DNA from: an uncultured Prevotellaceae bacterium | Lineage (GTDB): Bacteria > Bacteroidota > Bacteroidia > Bacteroidales > Bacteroidaceae | Assembly (NCBI GenBank): GCA_946415365.1 | Contig: CAMKSE010000001.1 | Span: 310,001-374,000, forward strand | Reading direction: 5' to 3' | DNA: 64,000 nucleotides | Shown: in pieces, positions 26,651 to 36,098 of the stretch | Layout of the letters: each line of letters opens with the position of its first letter | Position numbering within the stretch: position 1 is the first letter of the stretch | Translations under genes and position numbers: made by a program | The notes under the pieces: generated by a model | Told to the model about the DNA's origin: nothing | Databases searched by the model: none | What the model saw: the letters and a program-made list of their open reading frames with translations, nothing else

Positions 26651-27403
26651 ATGCTGATTAGATATAAGAACGCAAATATTTACCAGCGACATGGAATATG
26701 TGTGCTGAAGAACGTGAACCTGCAGGTTGACGAGGGACAGTTCATCTACCTCATCGGACGCGTGGGCTCAGGTAAGACCACTTTGATGCGTACGCTCTAC
26801 TGCGAACTGGTCATGGATGAGGCTGACGAGGCAACAGTGCTTGGTCGCGACCTGCTGACCATACGCCAGAAAGACATTCCCGCCCTCAGAAGAGAGATGG
26901 GAGTAGTATTTCAGGACTTCCAGTTGCTGGCTGACCGTTCGGTATACAAGAATCTTGAATTCGTGCTGAAGGCAACGGGCTGGAAAAAGGGCGATGGCAT
27001 AGAGGAACGCATCTCAGAGGTACTCGCCTCAGTAGGTATGGGTGACAAGGGTGACAGCATGCCCTATGAACTCTCAGGCGGTGAGCAACAGCGTGTAGCC
27101 ATTGCCAGAGCCATACTGAACAAGCCTAAGCTCATCCTCGCCGACGAGCCTACCGGCAACCTGGACCCTGAGACCTCTTCGCACATCATCAACCTGCTGT
27201 TTGATATCTGCAAAACTGGTACGGCAGTAGTCATGTCGACTCATAACCTTCCGATGATCAAGGAGAACCCCAGCATCATCTACCGCTGTCAGGACGAAAA
27301 GATAGAAGATATCACCAACGACTTCAACCATATGGTAATCGTTGACGACACGCCAGATACTGACGAGACGCATGTACGCTACTCCGAGAGAATGGAGATT
27401 TAG
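26651..27403 (+). CDS. ftsE: FtsE-like ABC transporter ATP-binding protein
   Basis: A 250-residue ATPase with Walker A GRVGSGKTT, Q-loop VVFQDFQLL, signature LSGGEQQRVAIARA, Walker B LILADEPTGNLD and the H-loop MSTHN. It is closest in pattern to FtsE, which with FtsX controls peptidoglycan hydrolases at division. No ftsX lies next to it, so the permease must be elsewhere. It sits between hisIE and aspartate kinase, a gene order I recall from other Bacteroidales. The alternative is another LolD/MacB-type ATPase. Confidence 0.82.
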   Translation: MLIRYKNANIYQRHGICVLKNVNLQVDEGQFIYLIGRVGSGKTTLMRTLYCELVMDEADEATVLGRDLLTIRQKDIPALRREMGVVFQDFQLLADRSVYKNLEFVLKATGWKKGDGIEERISEVLASVGMGDKGDSMPYELSGGEQQRVAIARAILNKPKLILADEPTGNLDPETSSHIINLLFDICKTGTAVVMSTHNLPMIKENPSIIYRCQDEKIEDITNDFNHMVIVDDTPDTDETHVRYSERMEI

Positions 27404-27458
27404 CGGCCTGCGGCCTAAATGATAAATGAGGAATGATAAATGTAAATAAATAAAGCAT

Positions 27459-28781
27459 ATGAAAGTGATGAAATTCGGCGGTACGTCCGTCGGCACCCCA
27501 CAGAGAATGAAAGAGGTGACACAATTGGTCACCAAGTCAGGAGAACCCGTATTCGTTGTGCTCTCAGCCATGTCGGGCACCACCAATTCACTGGTGGAAA
27601 TTTCCGACTACCTCTACAAGAAGAACCCCGACGGCGCCAACGAGGTGATTAACCGTCTGGAGCAGAAGTATGCCAAACACATCGAAGAACTCTACGACAA
27701 GGAGGAAACCAAGGTTGCCACAAAAGAGTTCCTGCGTGGAGAGTTCGATTTCCTGCGCTCGTTCACCAAGGAGTTGTTCACAAGTTTCGAAGAGAAGAAC
27801 ATCGTGGCCCAGGGAGAAATCATCTCCACGAACATGGTAGTGAACTATATGAAAGAGCAAGGCATTAACGCCGTACTGCTGAACGCCCTTGACTTCATGC
27901 GCACAGACAAGAACGCTGAGCCTGATCCCGTGTATATCCGCGAGAAGTTGAAGCCCATCATGGCCGAGAACGAAGGTGCTCAGGTGTTCCTCACACAGGG
28001 ATTCATCTGTCGTAACGCTTATGGTGAGATTGACAACCTGCAGCGAGGAGGCTCTGACTACACCGCTTCACTCATCGGCGAAGCCATTAACGCAGAGGAG
28101 ATTCAGATCTGGACCGATATCGACGGTATGCATAACAACGACCCGCGTGTGGTTGACAAAACCGAGCCTGTGCACCAACTGCATTTCGAGGAGGCTGCAG
28201 AGTTGGCTTACTTTGGAGCGAAGATCCTGCACCCTACCTGCATCCAGCCCGCCAAGTACGCTGGCATCCCCGTGCGTCTGCTGAACACAATGGATCCCGA
28301 TGCAGAGGGAACAACCATTAGTAACAAGACTGAATACGGTAAGATCAAGGCCATCGCCGCTAAAGACAATATCACCGCCATCAAGATCAAGTCCTCTCGC
28401 ATGCTGCTGGCTACAGGCTTCCTGCGTAAGGTGTTTGAGATCTTCGAGAGTTATCAGACGAGTATCGATATGATCTGTACGTCTGAGGTCGGAGTCTCGA
28501 TGAGTATCGACAATTCTGCACACCTCGGAGAGATCGTCGATGAACTGAAGAAATACGGTACCGTAACTGTCGACACGAACATGTGTATCGTCTGTGTGGT
28601 TGGCGACCTCGACTGGTCGAACATCGGTTTCGAGACACTCGCCCTCGATGCGCTTAAGGATATCCCCGTGCGTATGGTCAGCTACGGAGGCTCGAACTAC
28701 AACATCTCCTTCCTCATCCGTGAGGAGGACAAGAAGCGTGCCCTCCAGAACCTGAGCAACACCATCTTTTACAAAAAGTAA
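27459..28781 (+). CDS. lysC: Aspartate kinase, monofunctional
   Basis: A 440-residue enzyme that begins MKVMKFGGTSVGTPQRM (the KFGGTSV signature), continues with a kinase domain containing RGGSDYTASLIGEAI, and ends in two ACT domains (from about residue 300). It phosphorylates aspartate at the head of the lysine/threonine/methionine pathway. The ACT domains predict end-product feedback control. No homoserine dehydrogenase is fused. It stands 29 bases before lysA, so lysine synthesis genes are paired. Confidence 0.95.
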   Translation: MKVMKFGGTSVGTPQRMKEVTQLVTKSGEPVFVVLSAMSGTTNSLVEISDYLYKKNPDGANEVINRLEQKYAKHIEELYDKEETKVATKEFLRGEFDFLRSFTKELFTSFEEKNIVAQGEIISTNMVVNYMKEQGINAVLLNALDFMRTDKNAEPDPVYIREKLKPIMAENEGAQVFLTQGFICRNAYGEIDNLQRGGSDYTASLIGEAINAEEIQIWTDIDGMHNNDPRVVDKTEPVHQLHFEEAAELAYFGAKILHPTCIQPAKYAGIPVRLLNTMDPDAEGTTISNKTEYGKIKAIAAKDNITAIKIKSSRMLLATGFLRKVFEIFESYQTSIDMICTSEVGVSMSIDNSAHLGEIVDELKKYGTVTVDTNMCIVCVVGDLDWSNIGFETLALDALKDIPVRMVSYGGSNYNISFLIREEDKKRALQNLSNTIFYKK

Positions 28782-28810
28782 AAAGGTACAATAACAGCAC
28801 AACACAAAAA

Positions 28811-29968
28811 ATGGCAAAAGGAATTTTTCCTATAGACAAACTGCAGCAGATTGAGACGCCGTTCTACTATTACGACGCCGAGGTGCTGCGGAAGACTCTG
28901 TGTAGCATCAACGAAGAGGCAGGCAAACATGAGGGTTTCACGGTGCACTATGCCGTAAAGGCCAATGCCAACCCCAAGGTGCTGCGCCTCATACGTGAGG
29001 CAGGACTGGGCGCTGACTGTGTAAGCGGCGGTGAGATAGAGTCTTCGGTAAAAGCAGGCTTCCCCACATCTAAAATTGTCTTCGCGGGTGTTGGCAAGGC
29101 TGACTGGGAAATAAACATCGGTCTCGACAACAACATCTTCTGCTTCAACGTGGAGAGTATACCCGAATTGGAGGTCATCAACGAACTGGCGGCAGCTAAG
29201 GGTAAGGTGGCTCCAGTGGCCTTCCGACTCAATCCCAATGTGGGGGCACATACACATGCGAACATCACCACAGGACTGGCTGAGAACAAGTTCGGTATCG
29301 CCATGAGCGACATGATGAAAGTGATTAGTGAGGCCGACAAATTGAAGAATGTTCGTTTCGTGGGCCTTCATTTCCACATCGGTTCACAGATACTCGACAT
29401 GAGCGACTTTGAGGCCCTCTGCAATCGCGTCAACGACCTTCAAAACGAACTCGAGAGCCACCGTATCCGTGTGGAACATATCAACGTTGGCGGCGGACTG
29501 GGCGTAGACTACGCACATCCGAACCGTGTGTCCATACCAGACTTCAAGGCCTATTTCGACACCTATGCCAAGAAGCTGAAGCTGCGTCCAGGACAGACGC
29601 TGCATTTCGAACTGGGACGTGCCGTAGTGGCTCAGTGCGGAAGTCTCATTACGCGTACCTTATTTATCAAAGAAGGAGCACAGAAGAAATTCGCCATTGT
29701 TGATGCGGGCTTCACCGACCTCATCCGTCCTGCCCTCTATCAGGCTTATCATAAGATTGAGAATATCACCAGCGACGAGCCAATGGAGGCATACGACGTT
29801 GTGGGTCCCATCTGTGAGTCTACCGATGTGTTCGCCAAGCAGATCGACCTGAACCGAGCCAAGCGCGGTGACCTGCTGGCCATCCGTTCCGCCGGAGCCT
29901 ACGGCGAGATTATGGCCTCGCAGTATAACTGTAGAAGACTGCCAAAAGGATATATGAGCGATGAATAA
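28811..29968 (+). CDS. lysA: Diaminopimelate decarboxylase
   Basis: A 385-residue fold type III PLP enzyme. The PLP lysine is in HYAVKANANPKVL, the glycine loop is NVGGGLGVDY, and the active-site Cys lies in GPICESTDVF. It makes L-lysine from meso-diaminopimelate. The stop overlaps the next gene by 8 bases. Confidence 0.95.
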   Translation: MAKGIFPIDKLQQIETPFYYYDAEVLRKTLCSINEEAGKHEGFTVHYAVKANANPKVLRLIREAGLGADCVSGGEIESSVKAGFPTSKIVFAGVGKADWEINIGLDNNIFCFNVESIPELEVINELAAAKGKVAPVAFRLNPNVGAHTHANITTGLAENKFGIAMSDMMKVISEADKLKNVRFVGLHFHIGSQILDMSDFEALCNRVNDLQNELESHRIRVEHINVGGGLGVDYAHPNRVSIPDFKAYFDTYAKKLKLRPGQTLHFELGRAVVAQCGSLITRTLFIKEGAQKKFAIVDAGFTDLIRPALYQAYHKIENITSDEPMEAYDVVGPICESTDVFAKQIDLNRAKRGDLLAIRSAGAYGEIMASQYNCRRLPKGYMSDE

Positions 29969-30623
29969 GTTCTCCGTCATCATGACCGTCTATGATCAGG
30001 CGCAGGAACTGGAGAAACAGTTGCCGGCATACCTGAAGCAGACATACGAACCAGGCTATGAGGTTATCGTTGTCGACGAGTCATCTACCGACGAGACACC
30101 TGATGTGCTGAAGCGCTTGAAGAACGAGTATCCGCACCTCTATTCCACCTTTCTGCCAAAGCCCAATCGACGTATTGTTCGTCGGAAGCAAGCATTTAAC
30201 GTCGGCATAAAAGCAGCTAAGAATGAGTGGATTATAATAACCAAGCTTTCGAGTTATCCTTTGGCTGTAGACGTGCTTCAGGCTATCTCAGAAGTCATAG
30301 CAGACAGTCCTCTGACGCTTGGCTATCACTTGAAGAAAGGTATCCGTCTGCAACCCTTCTACGACGTTGACGATGCCCGCAAACATATCCTCAGATTGGA
30401 GCGCAGGCTGAAGAAGATTCGTGAGTTTAAGCGCGGAAACTATGCATGGGGACGCTACGACTTCATCATCGTAAAGAAGGAGTTCGCTTACGAACTGCTG
30501 AGCCACTTTGAACAGAGTGTCTCGGCCACCCATCTCTTTGGCATCAGGCTCAGCATACTGTGGAAGAATCTCGTCCGCCGGCCATCCACTACCCTACTCG
30601 TCACGTCTCCTACTGACTCCTGA
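29961..30623 (+). CDS. Family 2 glycosyltransferase
   Basis: A 220-residue GT-A protein that starts KFSVIMTVYDQAQELEKQL, with VIVVDESSTDETPDVLK giving the nucleotide-sugar Asp. A GGR-type region reads GYHLKKGIRLQPFYDVDDA. The catalytic DxD is not obvious and the protein is short. It overlaps lysA by 8 bases and precedes another sugar-transfer-like gene. The substrate is unknown; cell-surface polysaccharide is the natural guess. Confidence 0.82.
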   Translation: MNKFSVIMTVYDQAQELEKQLPAYLKQTYEPGYEVIVVDESSTDETPDVLKRLKNEYPHLYSTFLPKPNRRIVRRKQAFNVGIKAAKNEWIIITKLSSYPLAVDVLQAISEVIADSPLTLGYHLKKGIRLQPFYDVDDARKHILRLERRLKKIREFKRGNYAWGRYDFIIVKKEFAYELLSHFEQSVSATHLFGIRLSILWKNLVRRPSTTLLVTSPTDS

Positions 30624-30637
30624 CTTCCTATTTGCTT

Positions 30638-31696
30638 ATGAAAGTCCTGTATCTCTATCCGAAAACCGACCAGCTCATCAGCAGACATGTGTCGCTACTG
30701 ACTGAGGGTTTGCGGTATAGTGCCGACATTCGCACTGCCGACAGCGTGGGAACACTGAGGAAAGCGATACAGGAGAAGCTGCCAGACATTATCCACTGCC
30801 ACGGTCTTCCTTCCGTCACTGCGGCGCGTACAATCTTCTCGACCCTGAACAAGGGAGTACGACTGGTACTCACCCTTCACGGACAGCTGGAACCGTGGGC
30901 CGACGACCGTCAGCGTAACATAGCCGCCGTATACTGGCAGAAAGAGCTTGTACAAAAGTCCTATGCAGTCATATTACTCGGAAGGCTCGAACGTACCAAC
31001 TTCATGAAGACAGGCTGGAACCCTCGTATTGAAGAGATCCACAACGCTGTCATCACCAACACGATCAGTCCCCAGAAGATGAGTACCGACACCTTCGCCG
31101 TCTATCAGAAGGTGCTCGACTCCGATACCCTCGCTCTGATGGACGAGCCGACAGAACACATGCTGCGCGCCATCATCAAGGTGGGAATCATGGGCGACCG
31201 TCATTGGGCGCCTGTTCTGCCGTCAGGCAGCATCGGCTGGCGACAACTGCTGCTCTATGCCGAGCACGAGAACATTCGCAACTACGTGGACTACGGCATC
31301 AGCCTGCTTGGGTGCAACGTGCCCGCCATAGACACATCAAGCGTGGCTGTATATTTCCCTGACAGCTACACAACGCCGCGCCCCGTCCGTGAGACGGTGG
31401 GGGATTATCTGGGTAAGGAGACAGAATATCTGGTGCGCATCATCTCACAGATACGTCAGCAGCCACTGTTGCTGCATCTCGTTGAACTCACCCGCGAACT
31501 ATACCGCGATACGGTCGACGATGAGCGACTCTCAGAGGCACTCAAGGAGAAAGGACTTACGGCCTTTGCACAATCGCTGATGCAAGTACTCAGCGAACAG
31601 ACTGGTCTTGACGAAGGCTATATGCCTCTGCCGCCAGCCGACAACAAACTCACCCGACAAATCAGACAACAAATAACTAACCACCTAAAGATATGA
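30638..31696 (+). CDS. Glycosyltransferase-4-like N-terminal domain with unrelated C-terminus
   Basis: The first 150 residues look like the acceptor domain of a GT-B family 4 glycosyltransferase (MKVLYLYPKTDQLISRHVSLL, PDIIHCHGLPSVTAARTI, LVLTLHGQLEPWADDRQRN). The remaining 200 residues lack the donor-binding Rossmann half with its E-x7-E motif and are helical instead. It may be a divergent transferase or a partner of the GT2 just upstream. The ATG at 30638 is preferred over the in-frame TTG at 30632. Its stop overlaps the fbp start by 4 bases. Confidence 0.6.
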   Translation: MKVLYLYPKTDQLISRHVSLLTEGLRYSADIRTADSVGTLRKAIQEKLPDIIHCHGLPSVTAARTIFSTLNKGVRLVLTLHGQLEPWADDRQRNIAAVYWQKELVQKSYAVILLGRLERTNFMKTGWNPRIEEIHNAVITNTISPQKMSTDTFAVYQKVLDSDTLALMDEPTEHMLRAIIKVGIMGDRHWAPVLPSGSIGWRQLLLYAEHENIRNYVDYGISLLGCNVPAIDTSSVAVYFPDSYTTPRPVRETVGDYLGKETEYLVRIISQIRQQPLLLHLVELTRELYRDTVDDERLSEALKEKGLTAFAQSLMQVLSEQTGLDEGYMPLPPADNKLTRQIRQQITNHLKI

Positions 31697-33681
31697 ATAC
31701 AAACGATCATCCTGCCGACATGCACTATCTGCAGTTGCTGTCACAGTCGTTCCCCAATATCGCCGAGGCCTCTACTGAGATCATCAACCTCGAGGCCATC
31801 ATGAATCTGCCGAAGGGCACCGAGCACTTCCTGGCCGACATCCACGGTGAGAGCGAGGCCTTCCAGCATGTGCTGAAAAATGCCTCAGGAAACATCAAGC
31901 GTAAGGTCAACGAACTATTCGGCAACGACATCCGAGAGTCGGAAAAGAAAGAACTCTGCACGCTGATCTACTATCCAGAACAGAAACTCGAGCTCATCAA
32001 GGCACGGGAGACCGACCTCGAGGACTGGTACCGTATCACGATCCACCAGCTGGTAAAGGTGTGCCGCGACGTATCGTCGAAATACACGCGTTCTAAGGTA
32101 CGCAAGTCGTTGCCAGAGGACTTCTCATACATCATCGAGGAACTGCTCCACGAGAGTCTCGGCGACAGCGACAAAGCCGCCTACGTCAGCGTCATTGTCA
32201 ATACGATTATATCCACCGGTCGCGCTGACGATTTCATCACGGCTATCTGTAACGTCATACAACGTCTGGCCATCGACCAGCTGCATATTCTCGGCGACAT
32301 CTACGACCGCGGTCCTGGAGCCCACAAGATTATGGACACCCTGCGACAGTACCACTCCTGGGACATCCAGTGGGGCAATCACGACATCCTGTGGATGGGA
32401 GCATCTGCTGGCAACGACGCCTGTATCTGTAATGTGCTGCGCCTCTGTCTGCGCTACGCCAACCTCGCCACCATCGAGGAGTATGGCATCAACCTCGTGC
32501 CGCTGGCCACCTTCGCCCTCGACACCTACGGCGACGATCCCTGCGAGGAATTCATTCCCAAGGTGCTCGACGAGAGCCAGCAGATGGACGAGAAGACGCT
32601 CCTGCTGACGGCCCGCATGCATAAGGCCATAGCCGTCATACAGTTCAAAGAGGAAGCCGCCATCTTCCACCGTCACCCTGAATGGCAGATGGAAGATCGC
32701 TGTCTGCTGGAGCACATCGACCTGACCAGAGGCGTCTGCACCATCGACGGATGCGACTACGAGATGAAGGACTGTCACTTCCCCACCCTGTCTTCCGACT
32801 CCTGTCTCCTGTCTCCTGAAGAACAATCCCTCATGCAGAAGCTGCACCACTCCTTCCGCATCAGCGAGAAACTCCACAAACATATCCGCACACTGCTCTC
32901 ACACGGTTGTATGTACACCATCACGAACTCCAACCTTCTTTTCCATGCCAGTTGTCCGCTCAACGATGACGGTTCGCTGAAGGAGGTCGAGATTTGCCCT
33001 GGCCACCGTTACAGCGGCAAGGATCTGATGCACAATATCGGTATGATGATCCGTGCGGCCTTCGCCTCAGGCGTAGATAAGGATCTGCAGGTATTTCCGC
33101 GCGACTATGCCCGCGATTATTTCCTCTACCTCTGGTGCGGCAAAGACTCCCCGCTGTTCGACAAGTCGAAGATGGCCACCTTTGAGCGTTATTTCCTCAA
33201 AGACAAAGAGACCTACAAAGAGGAAAAAGGCAACTACTTCAAGCTGCGCGACTCTGCCGAGGTGTGCGACCGTATCCTCGATGCCTTCGAGGTGAGCGGC
33301 GACAATCGTCACATCATCAATGGCCATGTGCCCGTACATGCCTCCAAAGGTGAGAACCCCATCAAGGCCGGCGGTCGGCTGATGGTGATCGACGGCGGCT
33401 TCTCCGAGGCCTACCACAATGAGACAGGCATCGCCGGCTACACCCTCGTCTACCACTCCCGTGGCTTCCAGCTCGTACAACACGAACCCTTCACCTCAGC
33501 CCACGATGCCATCGTCCGTGAAACCGACATCAAGTCCACCACTCAGATTGTGGAGATGTCTGCCCATCGCATGCGAGTAGCCGATACCGACAAGGGTGAA
33601 GAGCTCCGTACCCAGGTCGCCGACCTCAAGAAACTCCTCTACGCCTACCGCCACGGTATCCTCAAAGAGAAGCGCAGCTGA
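31693..33681 (+). CDS. fbp: Class III fructose-1,6-bisphosphatase
   Basis: A 662-residue calcineurin-like phosphatase of the Bacillota/Bacteroidota type. Metal and catalytic motifs include FLADIHGESEAF, ILGDIYDRGPGAHKI, WGNHDILWMGA and NGHVPVHASKGENP. It hydrolyses fructose 1,6-bisphosphate in gluconeogenesis. A seven-base repeat (GTCTCCT units at 32789-32820) is in frame and encodes LSSDSCLLSPEEQ in a surface linker. It is the last gene of the cluster that begins at purU. Confidence 0.94.
   Translation: MNTNDHPADMHYLQLLSQSFPNIAEASTEIINLEAIMNLPKGTEHFLADIHGESEAFQHVLKNASGNIKRKVNELFGNDIRESEKKELCTLIYYPEQKLELIKARETDLEDWYRITIHQLVKVCRDVSSKYTRSKVRKSLPEDFSYIIEELLHESLGDSDKAAYVSVIVNTIISTGRADDFITAICNVIQRLAIDQLHILGDIYDRGPGAHKIMDTLRQYHSWDIQWGNHDILWMGASAGNDACICNVLRLCLRYANLATIEEYGINLVPLATFALDTYGDDPCEEFIPKVLDESQQMDEKTLLLTARMHKAIAVIQFKEEAAIFHRHPEWQMEDRCLLEHIDLTRGVCTIDGCDYEMKDCHFPTLSSDSCLLSPEEQSLMQKLHHSFRISEKLHKHIRTLLSHGCMYTITNSNLLFHASCPLNDDGSLKEVEICPGHRYSGKDLMHNIGMMIRAAFASGVDKDLQVFPRDYARDYFLYLWCGKDSPLFDKSKMATFERYFLKDKETYKEEKGNYFKLRDSAEVCDRILDAFEVSGDNRHIINGHVPVHASKGENPIKAGGRLMVIDGGFSEAYHNETGIAGYTLVYHSRGFQLVQHEPFTSAHDAIVRETDIKSTTQIVEMSAHRMRVADTDKGEELRTQVADLKKLLYAYRHGILKEKRS
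32789..32820. repeat. Seven-base-period repeat inside fbp
   Basis: GACTCCT GTCTCCT GTCTCCT GAA lies in frame within the class III fructose-bisphosphatase gene. Confidence 0.65.
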
Positions 33682-33718
33682 CTCCTTCTCTCCTTACTCC
33701 TTCTCTCCTGACTCCTGA
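33680..33718. repeat. Seven-base-type spacer after fbp
   Basis: ACTCCTT CTCTCCTT ACTCCTT CTCTCCTG ACTCCTG fills the gap between the convergent fbp and tcdA-like genes and runs into both 3' ends. Confidence 0.65.
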
Positions 33719-34461
33719 AAAACTTTTGCGGCGTCCTGAATCACTAATCCTGCCAACATAAAGCCGAAGATGGCGGTGATGTGGGCAAGGGTGCCATTTG
33801 TCTGTGGTTTGTTGAAAGGAGACGGTTCCTCGCCATCTTCCGCAGGACAGCCGCGATTCTCCAGCAGTTCGTCGCTATAGACCACCTGGAACTTCTTCTC
33901 AGGGAATTGTCCGTAATTTTTAAATTTTTTACGGATGGCTCGAGCCAGGGGATCGCCCTGAACCTTCCAGAACTCCGTTACCTTTATCCTTGTGGGGTCG
34001 AGTTTCAAGGCTGCGCCCATCGATGAGAAGAACTTGGCTTTCGTGCGGCAAGCCAGAAGGATGAGCTGCGCCTTGTCTTTCAGAGAGTCGATGGCATCGA
34101 TGATATAGTCGTAAGTGTCAAGAGCGAACTCCTCTGCCGTCTCCTCATTGAAAACCTGCTGCAAGGCAGTAATCTCTGCTGAAGGGTTAATACTGAGAAG
34201 GCGATCCTTCAATGCCTCCACCTTTACTTGTCCCACAGTCTTCGTTGTTGCCATCAGCTGACGATTGATGTTTGTGATGCACACACGGTCGCTGTCAACA
34301 ATCGTCAACTGTCGGATGCCGCTGCGTACCAGACTCTCAGCGCACCATGACCCGACACCGCCCACACCAAAGATAATCACCCGTTTTTGGGCAATCCGTT
34401 CCATCGCCTCCTCACCCAGCAGCAACTCTGAGCGTCTGAATTTTGCATCTTGTATTACCAT
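33694..34461 (-). CDS. tcdA: tRNA threonylcarbamoyladenosine dehydratase-like ThiF/E1 protein
   Basis: A 255-residue E1-like ATPase with the nucleotide-binding glycine motif IIFGVGGVGSWCAESL, followed by LTIVDSDRVCITNINRQL (the D-x-R-N-Q adenylation region) and YIIDAIDSLKDKAQLI. The pattern fits TcdA/CsdL, which closes the hydantoin ring of t6A37 in tRNA. The frame is open much further upstream, but the ATG at 34461 gives the family N-terminus. The C-terminus overlaps the short repeat spacer after fbp. Confidence 0.88.
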   Translation of the reverse strand: MVIQDAKFRRSELLLGEEAMERIAQKRVIIFGVGGVGSWCAESLVRSGIRQLTIVDSDRVCITNINRQLMATTKTVGQVKVEALKDRLLSINPSAEITALQQVFNEETAEEFALDTYDYIIDAIDSLKDKAQLILLACRTKAKFFSSMGAALKLDPTRIKVTEFWKVQGDPLARAIRKKFKNYGQFPEKKFQVVYSDELLENRGCPAEDGEEPSPFNKPQTNGTLAHITAIFGFMLAGLVIQDAAKVFQESGEKE

Positions 34462-34553
34462 CGTCTTTTTCTTTTTCGGACGCAAAGATACGAATAAGCG
34501 AGCAAAAAGCCAAATGAATTTGAGTTTTTTCGTGAGTATCTTCGAGCAAAGCA

Positions 34554-34888
34554 GTCCACTCCACGGACAAGCATTTTCAAGGTATAAACGGATTTTGAGG
34601 CAGTAATAAACAGAATATTTCGCTCTTTTCCACCAAAACAAGCGTTGGCTGTCCAGTCCTCTGGAATGGGGAAATGGGCTATCTTCTGGCCATCCTTGTC
34701 GAATACGGTCACGCCGTCGCCAGTCAGATAGATGTTCCCCCGTTCGTCGATTGTCATCCCGTCCGAGCCGCAGGCCCTTCTGTAAAACTGTACGAATCAG
34801 CGACTCTTACAGGCGTTTCCCCTTCTGCAACGATATCATTTGACTGAGCCTGGGAACATGCAGTCATAAGAAGAGTGCATGCCAGCAT
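34554..34888 (-). pseudogene. Remnant of an SMP-30/gluconolactonase-like lipoprotein gene
   Basis: On the minus strand a lipoprotein signal (MLACTLLMTAC) is followed by ETPVRVADSYSFTEGPA, the usual start of SMP-30-like beta-propellers. The frame then stops at a TGA. After a large in-place deletion the C-terminal end continues in another frame from 34757 with MTIDERGNIYLTGDGVTVF and ends ITASKSVYTLKM. About two thirds of a normal gene is missing. The first residues and the last 65 are preserved, which suggests a single internal deletion. Confidence 0.8.
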
Positions 34889-35151
34889 TAATACTGAGTT
34901 TGATAAACGTTCTTTTATAAGTCTAATATTCTGAGTATTGTATTTTGCTTAAATACTCTAGGCTGCAAATTTACAAATTCTTTTTCAATTAGTCTCCGCT
35001 TTCTACGTTAAACTTACGAAAAGCGGACAAAAGTGCTGCAATTTGTCACTTTCGCCCACCTAAATCGCTGGCGTTTCTCCATCGTAACACAAAAGATACG
35101 TTCTTTTTTGTGAGCCCACCTGTTTGCATCTCTAAAAAAAAAACGTTATTG
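34889..35151. other. Intergenic region without recognised gene
   Basis: No coding region, tRNA or clear repeat is visible between the SMP-30 remnant and the promoter of the dCache gene, apart from a weak A/T-rich inverted repeat near 35088-35112. Confidence 0.5.
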
Positions 35152-35183
35152 TTTGGTTCTTTGAAAAAAAAACTCTATCTTTG
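35152..35183 (+). promoter_or_regulatory. Promoter of the dCache-PP2C unit
   Basis: TTTG at 35152-35155 and TATCTTTG at 35176-35183 are separated by 20 bases, the preferred Bacteroidota spacing. The start codon lies 30 bases downstream. Confidence 0.7.
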
Positions 35184-35213
35184 CAGCATTCTAAATTGTA
35201 ATAACTTGATTCT

Positions 35214-36098
35214 ATGAATATAAGTACCAATCCCGGAAAATGGCTGCTGCCGGTAGTCATTGTCGCGCTGGCGGCGGTAGTGCTGCTGGCCGTGGCGCTG
35301 AGCTACGCAGTTCGGGCGGAGCGCAACGCGCGCTACGTCGGCATGATGAACGTAGTGGCAGAGAAACTGTCGATGACCTTCAGGGGCGTGGAGATGAACG
35401 CGGAGAACGTGTTCGACGAGGTGGCGAAGCACATGGAGTCGCCGCAGGCTGTCATCGAGGCCCTCGGCAGCAAGACCAGCCTGAACCCCGACGTCATCGG
35501 CTACTTCGCGGCTTTCGTGCCCAATTACTTCCCACAGGAGGGTCGGTGGTTCCAGCCTTACGTGCACCAGGGCGACTCGACGGAGTTCGTGCTGACGCTC
35601 GTGGGCTCAGCGCGCCACGACTATACCACATCGACATGGTACGTACAAGGCGTGAAGGAGAAGGAGAGCTTCTGGTCGGAGCCGTACTATTACGAGGATG
35701 ACCTGAACGTGGCCAGTGGCTACTACATGACGTTTGCCACACCCATTTTCGACGCACAGGGCCGCTTGGCGTGCGTCTGCGGAGCCGACATGACTCAGGA
35801 GTGGATGATAGACCAGCTGCGGCAGATAGAGGACGAGGTGAGGAACGACGAGTTGCTGAACGACTATCGGTTGCTTGGAAACGACGATTTCTTCATCGTC
35901 ATCCTCAACGACGATGGCACCAGCTTCGCCCACCCTGACGGGGACATCGTCACCATGAGCGACGAGGCGTTCGTCGCCAGCCTGAAGAAGCATCATCGCG
36001 GCGTGACCGAATTGGAGGTGAACGGCGTGCCGTCGCGTGTCTATTACACCCCGCTGAGGCGCACCCACTGGTCGGTGGCCATCGTTGTAAGGAAATGA
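35214..36098 (+). CDS. Membrane-anchored dCache-like sensor protein without output domain
   Basis: A 294-residue protein with one N-terminal membrane segment (about 10-31, LLPVVIVALAAVVLLAVALSY) and an extracytoplasmic domain of the double-Cache type. Cache-like segments are WYVQGVKEKESFWSEPYYYEDD, ATPIFDAQGRLACVCGADMT and FAHPDGDIV. No kinase, HAMP or cyclase follows. The stop overlaps the start of the PP2C gene by four bases, so the sensor and the phosphatase are probably made together and may form one receptor. The ligand is unknown. Confidence 0.78.
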   Translation: MNISTNPGKWLLPVVIVALAAVVLLAVALSYAVRAERNARYVGMMNVVAEKLSMTFRGVEMNAENVFDEVAKHMESPQAVIEALGSKTSLNPDVIGYFAAFVPNYFPQEGRWFQPYVHQGDSTEFVLTLVGSARHDYTTSTWYVQGVKEKESFWSEPYYYEDDLNVASGYYMTFATPIFDAQGRLACVCGADMTQEWMIDQLRQIEDEVRNDELLNDYRLLGNDDFFIVILNDDGTSFAHPDGDIVTMSDEAFVASLKKHHRGVTELEVNGVPSRVYYTPLRRTHWSVAIVVRK

